From the NCBI GenBank assembly GCA_016789755.1, contig JAEUQG010000417.1, positions 1 to 54,728 on the forward strand: a DNA stretch of 54,728 bases, written 5' to 3'. Of this stretch, positions 7,678 to 15,784 are shown piece by piece. The stretch is from Bryobacterales bacterium (GTDB lineage: Bacteria > Acidobacteriota > Terriglobia > Bryobacterales > Bryobacteraceae). Below the pieces are notes generated by a model. That model saw only the letters and a program-made list of their open reading frames with translations. It was not told where the DNA came from and made no database searches. Position numbers and translations under genes: made by a program. The number at the start of each line of letters is the position of its first letter. Position 1 is the stretch's first letter.

Positions 7678-9618
7678 TTAGTTGTCCAGCGCTTCAGCAG
7701 TGTTGCTGATGCGAGGATCGAGGATCAGCGCCAGGTAGCCATGCGACAACCGCTGTGCGCCGACGTCGCTGATGAAGGCGAAGCCGTGAGCGAAGCGGAA
7801 GTTGCAGATCGCGATGATGTAGCCCTGGAAGCCAGGGGTCGCCGCGATACCGTTGGTGCCACCGGAGGACAGGGTGAAGATGGCCTGTGCGCCACCGTTC
7901 ACGGCCGAGGTCGTGGTCTGCTTGCTGGGAGCAGCTCCACCACCCGTCGTTCCACCGTAGTAGTTCAGTTCGCAGTTACCAGCCTGAGGCGTCGTGCCAT
8001 AGGGATCCGAGCTCGTGTTGGAGATCGCGATACCGGTGTCGAAGCCACCCTGGTTGCTAACGAACGGGAAGAGCAGGTTGGTCTGGCAGATGTTGATGCT
8101 GGCTGCGCCGGCGGCAGTGGACTGGTCGGCGAAGCGGGGCAGCGGCTCAGAGGCGCTCATGCGGTTGCTCGAGGACACCGGAGCGAAGCTGCCATTGACA
8201 GTCATCTGGCCGAGGCCAGGGTTGTTGGCGTTGCGGAAGGCCAAGGCAACTGCGAAGGACAGGGTGTCGATCGCGTTGGGATCCTGACCGAACACTTCCC
8301 ACACGAAACTGCCGGAACCAGCGGTGATCGGTACTTCGATCAAGCCAGCGGCGGCGCCTGCGGGATAGCGGGCCACGTTGCCACCCAGGGGAGCGATTTC
8401 ACCAGTACCCGTCGGGTTCAGGATGATCGTCGAGGGGGTGCCCAGCGTGTTGGCGACGGCGTAGCCGGCGGCCAGGGCGCTGGTTTCACCACCGCCGGAC
8501 TGCTGGGCAGCCGTGGCGGAGTTGATGGCGGCGCTAGACAGGGCGTGGGTCGTGACGTAGATGCGGACGTTGGCCGGAACGTTGTTGAACGCGACGCGCA
8601 GGCGGGTGCCCGTGTCGGCGCGGCCAGCGCGGTTCAAACCGTTGACCGAGGTGTAAGCGGTGTTGAAGAAGCCCGATTCCACAACCGTGGACAGGGACGG
8701 ATCGGCACCGTTGTTGTTCTGCGGAATGTTCTGCTGCAGGCCGGGCTCGCTCATCGGAGCGTTAATGTCGCGAACCTTGAAGGATGCGGCATAATTCTCA
8801 CGGAAACGAACCTGGAAGCTGCGGCCACCCTGGAATCCGCCCCCGCCGTAATCTTCGGCCGGGTTGGCTGCCAGGTCGCTGTTGAAGCGCTCGCAAGCGA
8901 ACAGCTTCACGCCAGCGGTAGCATTGGCGTCAAAACCACCGCCGGTGCGGCTGCGCAGCGCGAACAGGAGGCCCTGCTGCACGAACGCAACGTTAACGGT
9001 GGAATTATTGAGCTGCAGGTTGGCAGGCGGGTTCTGGATCGACACGAGAGCGAAGATCTGGCCGTTGGTGGCGGAAGCGCCAGCAATGGCAGCGCGAATA
9101 TTCTTCACGCGCAGAATACGCTCGCCGGTGGAACCCGGAGCGTTGATCGGAACCGCGAGGAACACGATCGTGTTGTCGTTCTGACGAACGCCCTGGAACA
9201 CGTTGCGCACGTCGCTGCCATTCGGGGTGACCGTGGCGGTCCCGCCCGCGCCGGCATAGAGCGGAGCGCACTGAGTGACGCCGGAAGCCGGAGCGCAGGG
9301 CGCCTGGGCCGACGGAGCCGGATCATCGATGAACAACAACGATTCCGTGATCGGATCGTTGAGTAGACGGCTGGTGATGTTGGTGGTCAGCGTGACCGAA
9401 ATATTCACCTGCGGAAGAGCGGTGCCCAGTGCGGGAGCCGAGCCCCCAGTGCACCGGAGTACGACGTCACCGGTCTGCTCCGCGAGGCCCTCGGCGCGAA
9501 CCGTAAGCGGCTGTGCCGTAGTGCTGCAAGTGATCGGTGGAGTCACCTGGGCGCTCGCAAGTCCTGCGAACAAGGTGACTGCAGCGAACGCAAGTAACAG
9601 CTTGCGAAAATCTGACAT
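7678..9618 (-). CDS. Secreted protein of unknown function, 646 residues
   Basis: I do not recognise a named domain. The start is fixed by the box AAGGAGAGGG directly before the ATG at 9616-9618; upstream in-frame starts lack this. The first 22-24 residues are a clear Sec signal ('LLLAFAAVTLFAGLASAQ'). The mature protein is rich in Ala, Asn, Gly, Thr and Ser with many short beta-strand patterns and few charged residues, as in secreted beta-sandwich proteins. A distinct C-terminal segment begins near residue 535 ('LLFPFVSNQGGFDTGIAIS') and contains 'GFQGYIIAICNFRFAHGFAF'; it looks like a compact conserved domain. The gene has its own candidate promoter (9867-9896) and terminator, so it is probably monocistronic. 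Confidence 0.8.
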   Translation of the reverse strand: MSDFRKLLLAFAAVTLFAGLASAQVTPPITCSTTAQPLTVRAEGLAEQTGDVVLRCTGGSAPALGTALPQVNISVTLTTNITSRLLNDPITESLLFIDDPAPSAQAPCAPASGVTQCAPLYAGAGGTATVTPNGSDVRNVFQGVRQNDNTIVFLAVPINAPGSTGERILRVKNIRAAIAGASATNGQIFALVSIQNPPANLQLNNSTVNVAFVQQGLLFALRSRTGGGFDANATAGVKLFACERFNSDLAANPAEDYGGGGFQGGRSFQVRFRENYAASFKVRDINAPMSEPGLQQNIPQNNNGADPSLSTVVESGFFNTAYTSVNGLNRAGRADTGTRLRVAFNNVPANVRIYVTTHALSSAAINSATAAQQSGGGETSALAAGYAVANTLGTPSTIILNPTGTGEIAPLGGNVARYPAGAAAGLIEVPITAGSGSFVWEVFGQDPNAIDTLSFAVALAFRNANNPGLGQMTVNGSFAPVSSSNRMSASEPLPRFADQSTAAGAASINICQTNLLFPFVSNQGGFDTGIAISNTSSDPYGTTPQAGNCELNYYGGTTGGGAAPSKQTTTSAVNGGAQAIFTLSSGGTNGIAATPGFQGYIIAICNFRFAHGFAFISDVGAQRLSHGYLALILDPRISNTAEALDN

Positions 9619-10018
9619 TTCCCTCTCCTTGTAGAAGTTGAACTGGAATTGATGGAATTTCTTCTTCAACCTGTGCCTAAGGTCTTTCTTTTATTGTCTC
9701 CCCCGAACCACCCGGCGCGTTCCAGGTCTCCCTAACCCGCTGCCAACCAGTCCGAGGTGCGTCTCTAATCTTCTAATCCCTTTTGACCCTGTGCCGGTCA
9801 CTCGTAGTGCTCGCGGGATTCATGCTGTGAATGCCGCTATAAAATCGTCGGACGCAATTACTTCTTTTCATACCATTACTCGGGAGGATAAGTCAAGGAG
9901 GAAAGTCCTATCCCAATCCACCCCTGCCATGGTACAGCTACAGCACAGACGGCGGTCAACTTGCGATTTAACCACGTATGCCCCCTCTGAGTCAACCATT
10001 TTCTCTTCACCCTAACAT
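9619..10018. other. 400-bp gene-free stretch, long leader of the leftward gene
   Basis: No convincing gene in either direction; the open frame at 9791-10015 starts with GTG, lacks a ribosome site and has no recognisable protein. The minus strand holds a sigma-70-like promoter at 9867-9896, giving the gene at 9618 a leader of about 240 nt. I compared that leader with common riboswitch cores by eye and found no match. The AAGGAGAGGG ribosome site sits at the leader's 3' end. Confidence 0.5.
9867..9896 (-). promoter_or_regulatory. Candidate sigma-70 promoter for the 646-residue secreted protein
   Basis: On the minus strand, -35 TTGACT (9891-9896) and -10 TATGAA (9867-9872) are separated by 18 bp. 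The -10 is preceded by TGG, giving an extended -10. Transcription would start near 9860, about 240 nt before the ATG. Confidence 0.5.
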
Positions 10019-13000
10019 TTAGCGTACCGACAGAGGGACGGCATTGCTCTCTACACCGCCCTGCCGGATGGACACTGGAATATCCAGTCCAGGGGCCACT
10101 CCGGCGGGAGTTGTAACGTTAATCACGTACGTTCCGGGCAGGTTCGACGCCGGACCGGCGAACGAAGCCGGCACCTCTGCGCCTTGCAGCAACACGGTTA
10201 CCGGCTCAGTCACTACATCCTGGTTTCCTTGCCGGCGCACCGCTCCTAATCCCGTAGCGTAGAGCGTGATCGCCGAACCGCGGGTCACCGGATTGAAGGG
10301 GGAATTGGTAGCCCCGCCGGCCGCGTTGACAATCACGCGATAGAGGGCCGGCGCCACCGGCGACAGCCTCACCGCCGCCGTCACCGTCCCGAAGGGAGAC
10401 GTAATTCGAAGCGTGTGATCGCCCGCCGCCGCTTGCATGGGGATCTCGACATTAAGCCGGAACGGTGTGGCCATCTGCACCACTGCCCGATCCTCATCGA
10501 GTTCGGCGATGGTCTCCGCGCCCTCGCGCGCGAGTCCGGTCCCCGTGATCACAGCGAGCGAACCTGGCGCCAGTTCCGCCGTTAGGGTCGCTGCATTCAC
10601 CACACCCGCCGACGAAAGGGTAATCCCTGCCGGGTTCACGACCCACTGCTGCGGCCGAGTCGCCGAATACGCTTCCTGCCCGGCGCCACGGATCTCGTTG
10701 CGCCTGCCCGGAGTCCCCAAATCGGTCAGGACAGCTTCGTAGGGTCCGCTCGCGTCGAAGCTCACCAGTTGTGCCGCCTCTTGCCCGGGGCAGTAATAGA
10801 TGCCAGCCTGTCCCGCGGGACGCCCTCCCCTGCCGTCTGTCAGAGGGAAATTCAATCCTGCGGCGCAATCGCCTTTCTCGGACCGAACCTGCACAGCCGC
10901 GGGATAGGCTGTGACGACAAACCCCGTCGGACTGGCCGAACGGGCGTGCAGGCGCACAGCGCCTAGTACTTCAGCCTTGAGTTGTACTCCGCCCGCCATG
11001 AATCCGAAGGTGTACTCTACCAGCCTTGACCGGTTCCAGGACGGCTCCGGGTCGGCGATCAAAACATCGCCGTCTCCCGAGACTCCGTTTGCCACTACGA
11101 AGTGCGCCGTGCGCACGCCAGCCCCATCGGAAACCGCCAAAGCCAGCAACACCGGCGAATTCTGCGCCAGTGCGTCCAGAATCGCCGCTTCATCAGTTTT
11201 CATCACTTCCACATCCAGGTTGTTGCCGACGAAATCCTTCAGGCGGTAGAGATTGGGAAGTCTCTCCAGGGAACTTTGAAAGGTCACGAACCCATCGCAA
11301 ATACGCCCGCCGCTGGAATCGAAAACGCAGAAATCGTTCAGGAAGGCGCCCAATTGTGCCGGATCGGCAAGCCCCAGGGAGGACGGCAGTTCGTTACGGT
11401 TCTGATAAAAGCGCAGGATGGAGGAGACCGCCGCCAGCATGGTTTCGCGCGCTGAACCCACTACAGTCCCCATCCGGTTCTGTTTCGGATAGTTCGTCAG
11501 GGAGGCGCCGCTAGACCTCGCGCTGAACGTCACCACCTTGCCCCCGGCATCCGCCGTTACCAGCGCAATGCCGTCCGACTGAACCAGCCGGACCGTGGCC
11601 GTAGCTTCCCCATTTGCATCCGTAACCGAACTCGCCGTCTCCACCTTCGATCCGGGCGAGGCGGCAAACCGAACGGGGATCCCGGCCAGCGGATTCCCTG
11701 ATTCATCCACCAACGACGCCACCAAAGGCCGAGCCAGCAGCGCCCCGGGAATCCCGGTCTGCGTATCCCCGCGGAGCTTCGTCAGCCGTACCGCCGATTC
11801 ATTAAGCGCGGTAATGGAGTACGATCCCGCCGCCTGTACTTCCGATCCCATATCGCGAGCAGTAACCAAGACGGATGACGTCGTGGCGTTCGCCGGCACT
11901 GGAACTTCCCAAGTGTAGGAGCCCTGCGTCGTCTGGATCTCAAAGGCGGGAATGGCTGGGCTGGCATTGAAGGATACCCGCAGCCGCGCTCCGTTCGGGA
12001 ACCCGCCCACAATGATCCGCACGCGCCCCCCTGCCGTCACCCGGCTGGGGCTGACACTGACCTCCGGCTTCCGGTCGCGTTCCACCGTCTCGACTTCTCC
12101 CGTCGGCCTCTGTTTCAGGGAACCACCCTCGAAATCCTGTTGCATGCCGCCGTCCGCCGCGTAGGCGTCGTTAACAGGGAACCCAAGCGCGCCCGCCGGT
12201 CCGTTCCGTTCCGCATAGGCCGCGAGGATAGGCCCCTGTACCAGGAGGATCCGCGCATTTGCGTTCGGCCCGGTGAGAATGCGGAACAGGAATCCCGAGC
12301 GGAAGCTCTGTCCCGTCCCTGTGGCGCCAGTGAAACTTAGGCTGTTGCCGGCCACGGATACCGGCGGCCCAAGCGGGCCTGCTTCATAATTTGAGGCGGC
12401 CCAGCGCGTCAACAGCGGCTCGGTCACGGTGTAAACGGGCCGTCCGGCCAGCGCTCCGCCTTCGAACATCTGTCTCCCCGCCGGCGCTTCGTCGGCGGTT
12501 GGATAAGCCAGCCTGCCCGACGGTCCACCTTCCTTTTCGTAGGCAGTCAATACACCGCCGGTCACCACGAACACGCCTGGGGAGCGGTCGGAACGGCACA
12601 GCAAGTACCGCAAGTCCGGATTGTCCGAGCTCACCAAATCCTGCACGTAACCGGTCCCCACGCGCCGCACCGGATTCGCAGCCGGCAACTTGATGTTCAA
12701 CCGGAACCGCGTGACCGTATCCTGAAACGATTGCTGAATCGCTGCCGTCGGCGCGCCTTCCCCGATCTGGCAACACGGCGCCGCCACAAATACATTCAGA
12801 GAAGCACTGGCTTTGCCGTCGCTCACCGCATTGATAATGGCCGTGCCGCCCCCTACGGCCCGCAGCGTCGCCTCCAACCCGTTCGACTGAATGCCGATCA
12901 CGCGCCCGTTGGAGGTGACCCAGCTTACCTGCCGGTCCGTCAGCGGCTCGCCCGTGGTAGCTATGACGCTGGCCCGAATGGCGAGAGTCTCTCCCACATT

Positions 13001-13915
13001 GATACGCGTCACTGCGCTTGTGGAAATGCTGAGCGTCACCGCACCCACCGACGGCCGGATGACAGCATCGGTGGTGGCGGTGTACTCAATGCTGCCACCC
13101 TCGAAAGTCTGCCGGAAGCGTCCGCCCCCGGCGCTCAACTCGTCGCTCAACGGCAGGCCCAGCGATCCGGTGTGCAACCCGTTGGTGTTGTAGAGGGTGA
13201 AGATCTTCCCACCCACTGCGTACACTTTGCCGTTATGGGCGCCCGACGTGATGCTATAAACCGCCCCGTTCGTGAAAACCTGCGTGTTCGCTGTGATGGC
13301 CGATCTCGATGTGATGGCCGATTCGGCCGAAGCCGGCGGTCCGAACGCGGTGATGCCACCCAGCGCCGCCCAGCGCAGGTAGATCAGGTCCTTCACCGTG
13401 TAGGATGCGGAACTGTCTGCGGCCGTGATGGAACTGGAGTTCACAAACAGCGCGTAGTTGTTGGAGAAAATCGCGTAGGTGCAGACGGTGGTGGCGGTGG
13501 TACCTGCCACCGGGCAGCGCGCCGTATCCATTTCCGGATATCCGGCGTTGGCGACGCCCACCGTGCTGTAGTAGGAAAACAACGCGGGATACATCTGGTG
13601 CGCTTCGCTCGACAGAAACTCCGTGGAGATGCCTGCGCTGTCGTCCGCTTTGACCAGCGCAAACCGCGTCGTCGCGTTTCCGGAGGAATCCGTACCGGAA
13701 CGCAACGCCGAAAACTCCTGGATATAGCCCGTCGATCCATAACGCCGCACCTGGCCGAGCGGCGGAGTATTCACCAAGCCGTTGAATCCATTGCGAAAGA
13801 AGGCCGATACGAACTTCTGTGCGACGCCCGCGGGCGCCCCCTGCCCGACTTCGATCTGGGCATGAACAGGTTCAAGAGCGGCAAAAGCGAGGGTGACGAC
13901 GAGGAGGGTCCGCAT
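10019..13915 (-). CDS. Large secreted LGFP/Ig/C39-like protein with TIGR03437 C-terminus
   Basis: 1298 residues with Sec signal 'MRTLLVVTLAFAALEPVHAQ'. Two runs of LGFP-type repeats (about 40-290 and 390-610) show 'GSLGLPLSDE', 'GRLAYPTADE', 'GPLGPPVSV' and 'GALGFPVNDA', each with a following 'FEGG' turn; LGFP repeats are known from actinobacterial wall-associated proteins. Between them lies a Big-2-type Ig domain (about 295-375), and after them a Big-1-like domain ('GIPVRFAAS', about 745). A region near 840-1010 resembles a C39-type papain-fold peptidase: 'TAHFVVANGV' and 'DVLIADPEP' fit the His and Asp strands, but no Cys sits at the expected nucleophile helix. The last ~215 residues are TIGR03437 ('AGVVNAATLTAELAPGS'). 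Probably extracellular, binding polysaccharide or cell wall. The ribosome site is weak. Confidence 0.85.
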   Translation of the reverse strand: MRTLLVVTLAFAALEPVHAQIEVGQGAPAGVAQKFVSAFFRNGFNGLVNTPPLGQVRRYGSTGYIQEFSALRSGTDSSGNATTRFALVKADDSAGISTEFLSSEAHQMYPALFSYYSTVGVANAGYPEMDTARCPVAGTTATTVCTYAIFSNNYALFVNSSSITAADSSASYTVKDLIYLRWAALGGITAFGPPASAESAITSRSAITANTQVFTNGAVYSITSGAHNGKVYAVGGKIFTLYNTNGLHTGSLGLPLSDELSAGGGRFRQTFEGGSIEYTATTDAVIRPSVGAVTLSISTSAVTRINVGETLAIRASVIATTGEPLTDRQVSWVTSNGRVIGIQSNGLEATLRAVGGGTAIINAVSDGKASASLNVFVAAPCCQIGEGAPTAAIQQSFQDTVTRFRLNIKLPAANPVRRVGTGYVQDLVSSDNPDLRYLLCRSDRSPGVFVVTGGVLTAYEKEGGPSGRLAYPTADEAPAGRQMFEGGALAGRPVYTVTEPLLTRWAASNYEAGPLGPPVSVAGNSLSFTGATGTGQSFRSGFLFRILTGPNANARILLVQGPILAAYAERNGPAGALGFPVNDAYAADGGMQQDFEGGSLKQRPTGEVETVERDRKPEVSVSPSRVTAGGRVRIIVGGFPNGARLRVSFNASPAIPAFEIQTTQGSYTWEVPVPANATTSSVLVTARDMGSEVQAAGSYSITALNESAVRLTKLRGDTQTGIPGALLARPLVASLVDESGNPLAGIPVRFAASPGSKVETASSVTDANGEATATVRLVQSDGIALVTADAGGKVVTFSARSSGASLTNYPKQNRMGTVVGSARETMLAAVSSILRFYQNRNELPSSLGLADPAQLGAFLNDFCVFDSSGGRICDGFVTFQSSLERLPNLYRLKDFVGNNLDVEVMKTDEAAILDALAQNSPVLLALAVSDGAGVRTAHFVVANGVSGDGDVLIADPEPSWNRSRLVEYTFGFMAGGVQLKAEVLGAVRLHARSASPTGFVVTAYPAAVQVRSEKGDCAAGLNFPLTDGRGGRPAGQAGIYYCPGQEAAQLVSFDASGPYEAVLTDLGTPGRRNEIRGAGQEAYSATRPQQWVVNPAGITLSSAGVVNAATLTAELAPGSLAVITGTGLAREGAETIAELDEDRAVVQMATPFRLNVEIPMQAAAGDHTLRITSPFGTVTAAVRLSPVAPALYRVIVNAAGGATNSPFNPVTRGSAITLYATGLGAVRRQGNQDVVTEPVTVLLQGAEVPASFAGPASNLPGTYVINVTTPAGVAPGLDIPVSIRQGGVESNAVPLSVR

Positions 13916-14003
13916 GCAGGCTACTTTGTTGTTTGGGCTAGAAACCTATATTAGCTTGAACCCAAAGCACCGGGGCGAGTTGCGTCGTCCCCCGGTCGGC
14001 CTG

Positions 14004-15767
14004 CTATCTCGCCGGCTGCTGCCGCATGCTCCGCAGCAACTGCACCAATTCCGGATTCCGGGTTGTCCCCACCGCCACTTCGAGATGCCGCACCGCTTCA
14101 CCCACCCGGCCTTGCTCCACTAATGAGGCCACCAGATTGCGGTGTGCCGCGATTAGCCGCGGCTGGAGTCCGATTGCCTGACGGAAATGTTTCTCCGCTT
14201 CTGCAACCTGCCCTTTGCGCGCCAGTATCGAACCCAAATCCGTATGCACGTGCGCCGCCTGGTCGTCGCGCAGCGCGTGCCGCAGAGCCGTCTCGAAGAG
14301 ACGTTGCGCCTCGTCTGTTTTCCCCTCATCCGAGCGCACCATCCCCAGCAACATATTCGCTTCCCCTGAATCCGGCTGCTGCCGGATTGCTTCCTCCAGT
14401 GTCCGGCCCGCCTCGTCCCGCTTGCCCGACAGCGATTGCGCCATGCCCAGATTCAGCCGCGCCCGCAAGTATGTGGGGGCCGCCTTCAGCGCTTCTTCAA
14501 AATGCGGCGCCGCCTCCGCCGCTTTTCCCTTCGCCATCAGGGCATGCCCCAGGTTGTTGCGCAATTTCGGATTCGCCGGAGTCACGGCCAGGGTATGTTC
14601 GAACAAGGTCACCGTATCCGACCACAGTCCGATCTGATGATAGGTAAAGAACGCAAACACTGCGGGCAAGATCCAGAACGCGGCGGAGGTCGTGCGTTCC
14701 GCCAGCAGCAAAGTCACCGCCAGCAGAATGCCGAACATGGGGATGTAGCTGAAGCGGTCCGCCATCGACTGCAAACCCACCTGCACAATCCCCGACGTCG
14801 GCACCAGCGTCCCCACAAACCAAAACCATCCTACCGCCAGGTAGGGACGCTCCTTCCATTGCCACAAACAAAGCGCGGTGACAGCCACCAGCAGGGCCGC
14901 GGCGCCTGCAACCTGCGCCGGCGGCAACACCGTTTCATAGGGATAAAACACCGCTAGAGGCTCCGGCCAAACCATCTTTCCCAGATACCGCGCATAGGAG
15001 AGAATCGAGTTGCCGGTCCGCAGAGACAGCGGCAATACTCCCGTAGCCACCGCGCCCATTTCCTGCTGCCCGACGTAGGTCAATACGCTAGACAAAGCGG
15101 CCAGAACGAACATCGGGATCTTCTCGCGCAACAGGCCCGCAATCGCTTCCCCACGCCGCAGCGGCCAGTAATCCAGCAACAGAAACGCGAACGGCAACGT
15201 TACCAGCGTCGGCTTCGACATCAACCCCAAAACCATCGCCCCGATCGTGCACCAGTAGCTCTTCTTCGATTTCGTGCGCGCATACCGCTCGTACGAGATC
15301 ACGGCCAGAAACCAGAAGAAAGCACTCAACAGGTCTTTGCGCTCCGCCACCCATGCCACACTTTCCACGCGCAACGGATGCCATGCGAAAATCGCCGAGG
15401 CCAGCAGGCTCGCCCACCTGTTCTGCGTCAGCCGCAGAAAGGCAATCAGCACCAGCACCGTATTGGCAACATGCAACAGCACGTTCGTCAAGTGATGCCC
15501 CCAAGGACTCAACCCATACAGATCGCTGTCCAACATGTGTGAAATCCAGGTCAGCGGGTGCCAATAGAAGTAGTCGTATGTCACGAACGCCCATTCCAGC
15601 CCCTGCCCTGTCAGACCGCGGTTCACATAGCTATTCAGCAAAACGTAGAAATCGTCATCCAGGTCGATGAACCCGTTCGAGGTGGCGCGCCAGAAGATAA
15701 GCAGCGTCGCTGCGGCAAGAGCGAGAATCTCGTTGCGAGAGATGGTTGGAGTCTGCGGATTGGGCAA
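14004..15767 (-). CDS. Membrane GT-C-like O-mannosyltransferase with C-terminal TPRs
   Basis: 587 residues, in two halves. Residues 1 to about 390 carry roughly ten hydrophobic segments; the first extracytoplasmic loop has the acidic stretch 'FIDLDDDFYVLLN' followed by 'YWHPLTWISHMLD' and 'WHPLRVESVAWVAERKD', a pattern of TMTC/PMT-like GT-C glycosyltransferases. Residues about 395-570 hold four or five TPRs ('LRNNLGHALMAKGKAAEAA', 'ARLNLGMAQSLSGKRDEAG'). The likely role is lipid-linked sugar transfer to exported proteins, inferred from family resemblance. The only usable start is TTG at 15765-15767, because an in-frame TAG lies 9 nt upstream; no clear ribosome site. It begins 17 bp after the Oar-like receptor gene, so the two are probably co-transcribed. 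Confidence 0.8.
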   Translation of the reverse strand: MPNPQTPTISRNEILALAAATLLIFWRATSNGFIDLDDDFYVLLNSYVNRGLTGQGLEWAFVTYDYFYWHPLTWISHMLDSDLYGLSPWGHHLTNVLLHVANTVLVLIAFLRLTQNRWASLLASAIFAWHPLRVESVAWVAERKDLLSAFFWFLAVISYERYARTKSKKSYWCTIGAMVLGLMSKPTLVTLPFAFLLLDYWPLRRGEAIAGLLREKIPMFVLAALSSVLTYVGQQEMGAVATGVLPLSLRTGNSILSYARYLGKMVWPEPLAVFYPYETVLPPAQVAGAAALLVAVTALCLWQWKERPYLAVGWFWFVGTLVPTSGIVQVGLQSMADRFSYIPMFGILLAVTLLLAERTTSAAFWILPAVFAFFTYHQIGLWSDTVTLFEHTLAVTPANPKLRNNLGHALMAKGKAAEAAPHFEEALKAAPTYLRARLNLGMAQSLSGKRDEAGRTLEEAIRQQPDSGEANMLLGMVRSDEGKTDEAQRLFETALRHALRDDQAAHVHTDLGSILARKGQVAEAEKHFRQAIGLQPRLIAAHRNLVASLVEQGRVGEAVRHLEVAVGTTRNPELVQLLRSMRQQPAR

Positions 15768-15784
15768 GAAAATATTCTAGCGCC

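Noticed and set aside
7741..9366. 541-codon plus-strand frame opposite the 646-residue secreted protein gene
   Set aside because: The minus-strand protein has a ribosome site, signal peptide and terminator. The plus frame has low-complexity Gly/Val/Arg composition and no ribosome site.
9619..9860. Riboswitch in the long leader of the 646-residue protein gene
   Set aside because: A GGCACAGGG stretch recalled the c-di-GMP-I core, but the rest of the conserved core and pairing could not be found by eye.
9791..10015. Possible 74-codon gene in the long intergenic region
   Set aside because: GTG start, no ribosome site, no recognisable protein, and it covers a good promoter on the other strand.
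12731..13954. 407-codon plus-strand frame opposite the LGFP/Ig protein gene
   Set aside because: Arg-rich shadow of a protein with clear repeats and a signal peptide on the other strand.
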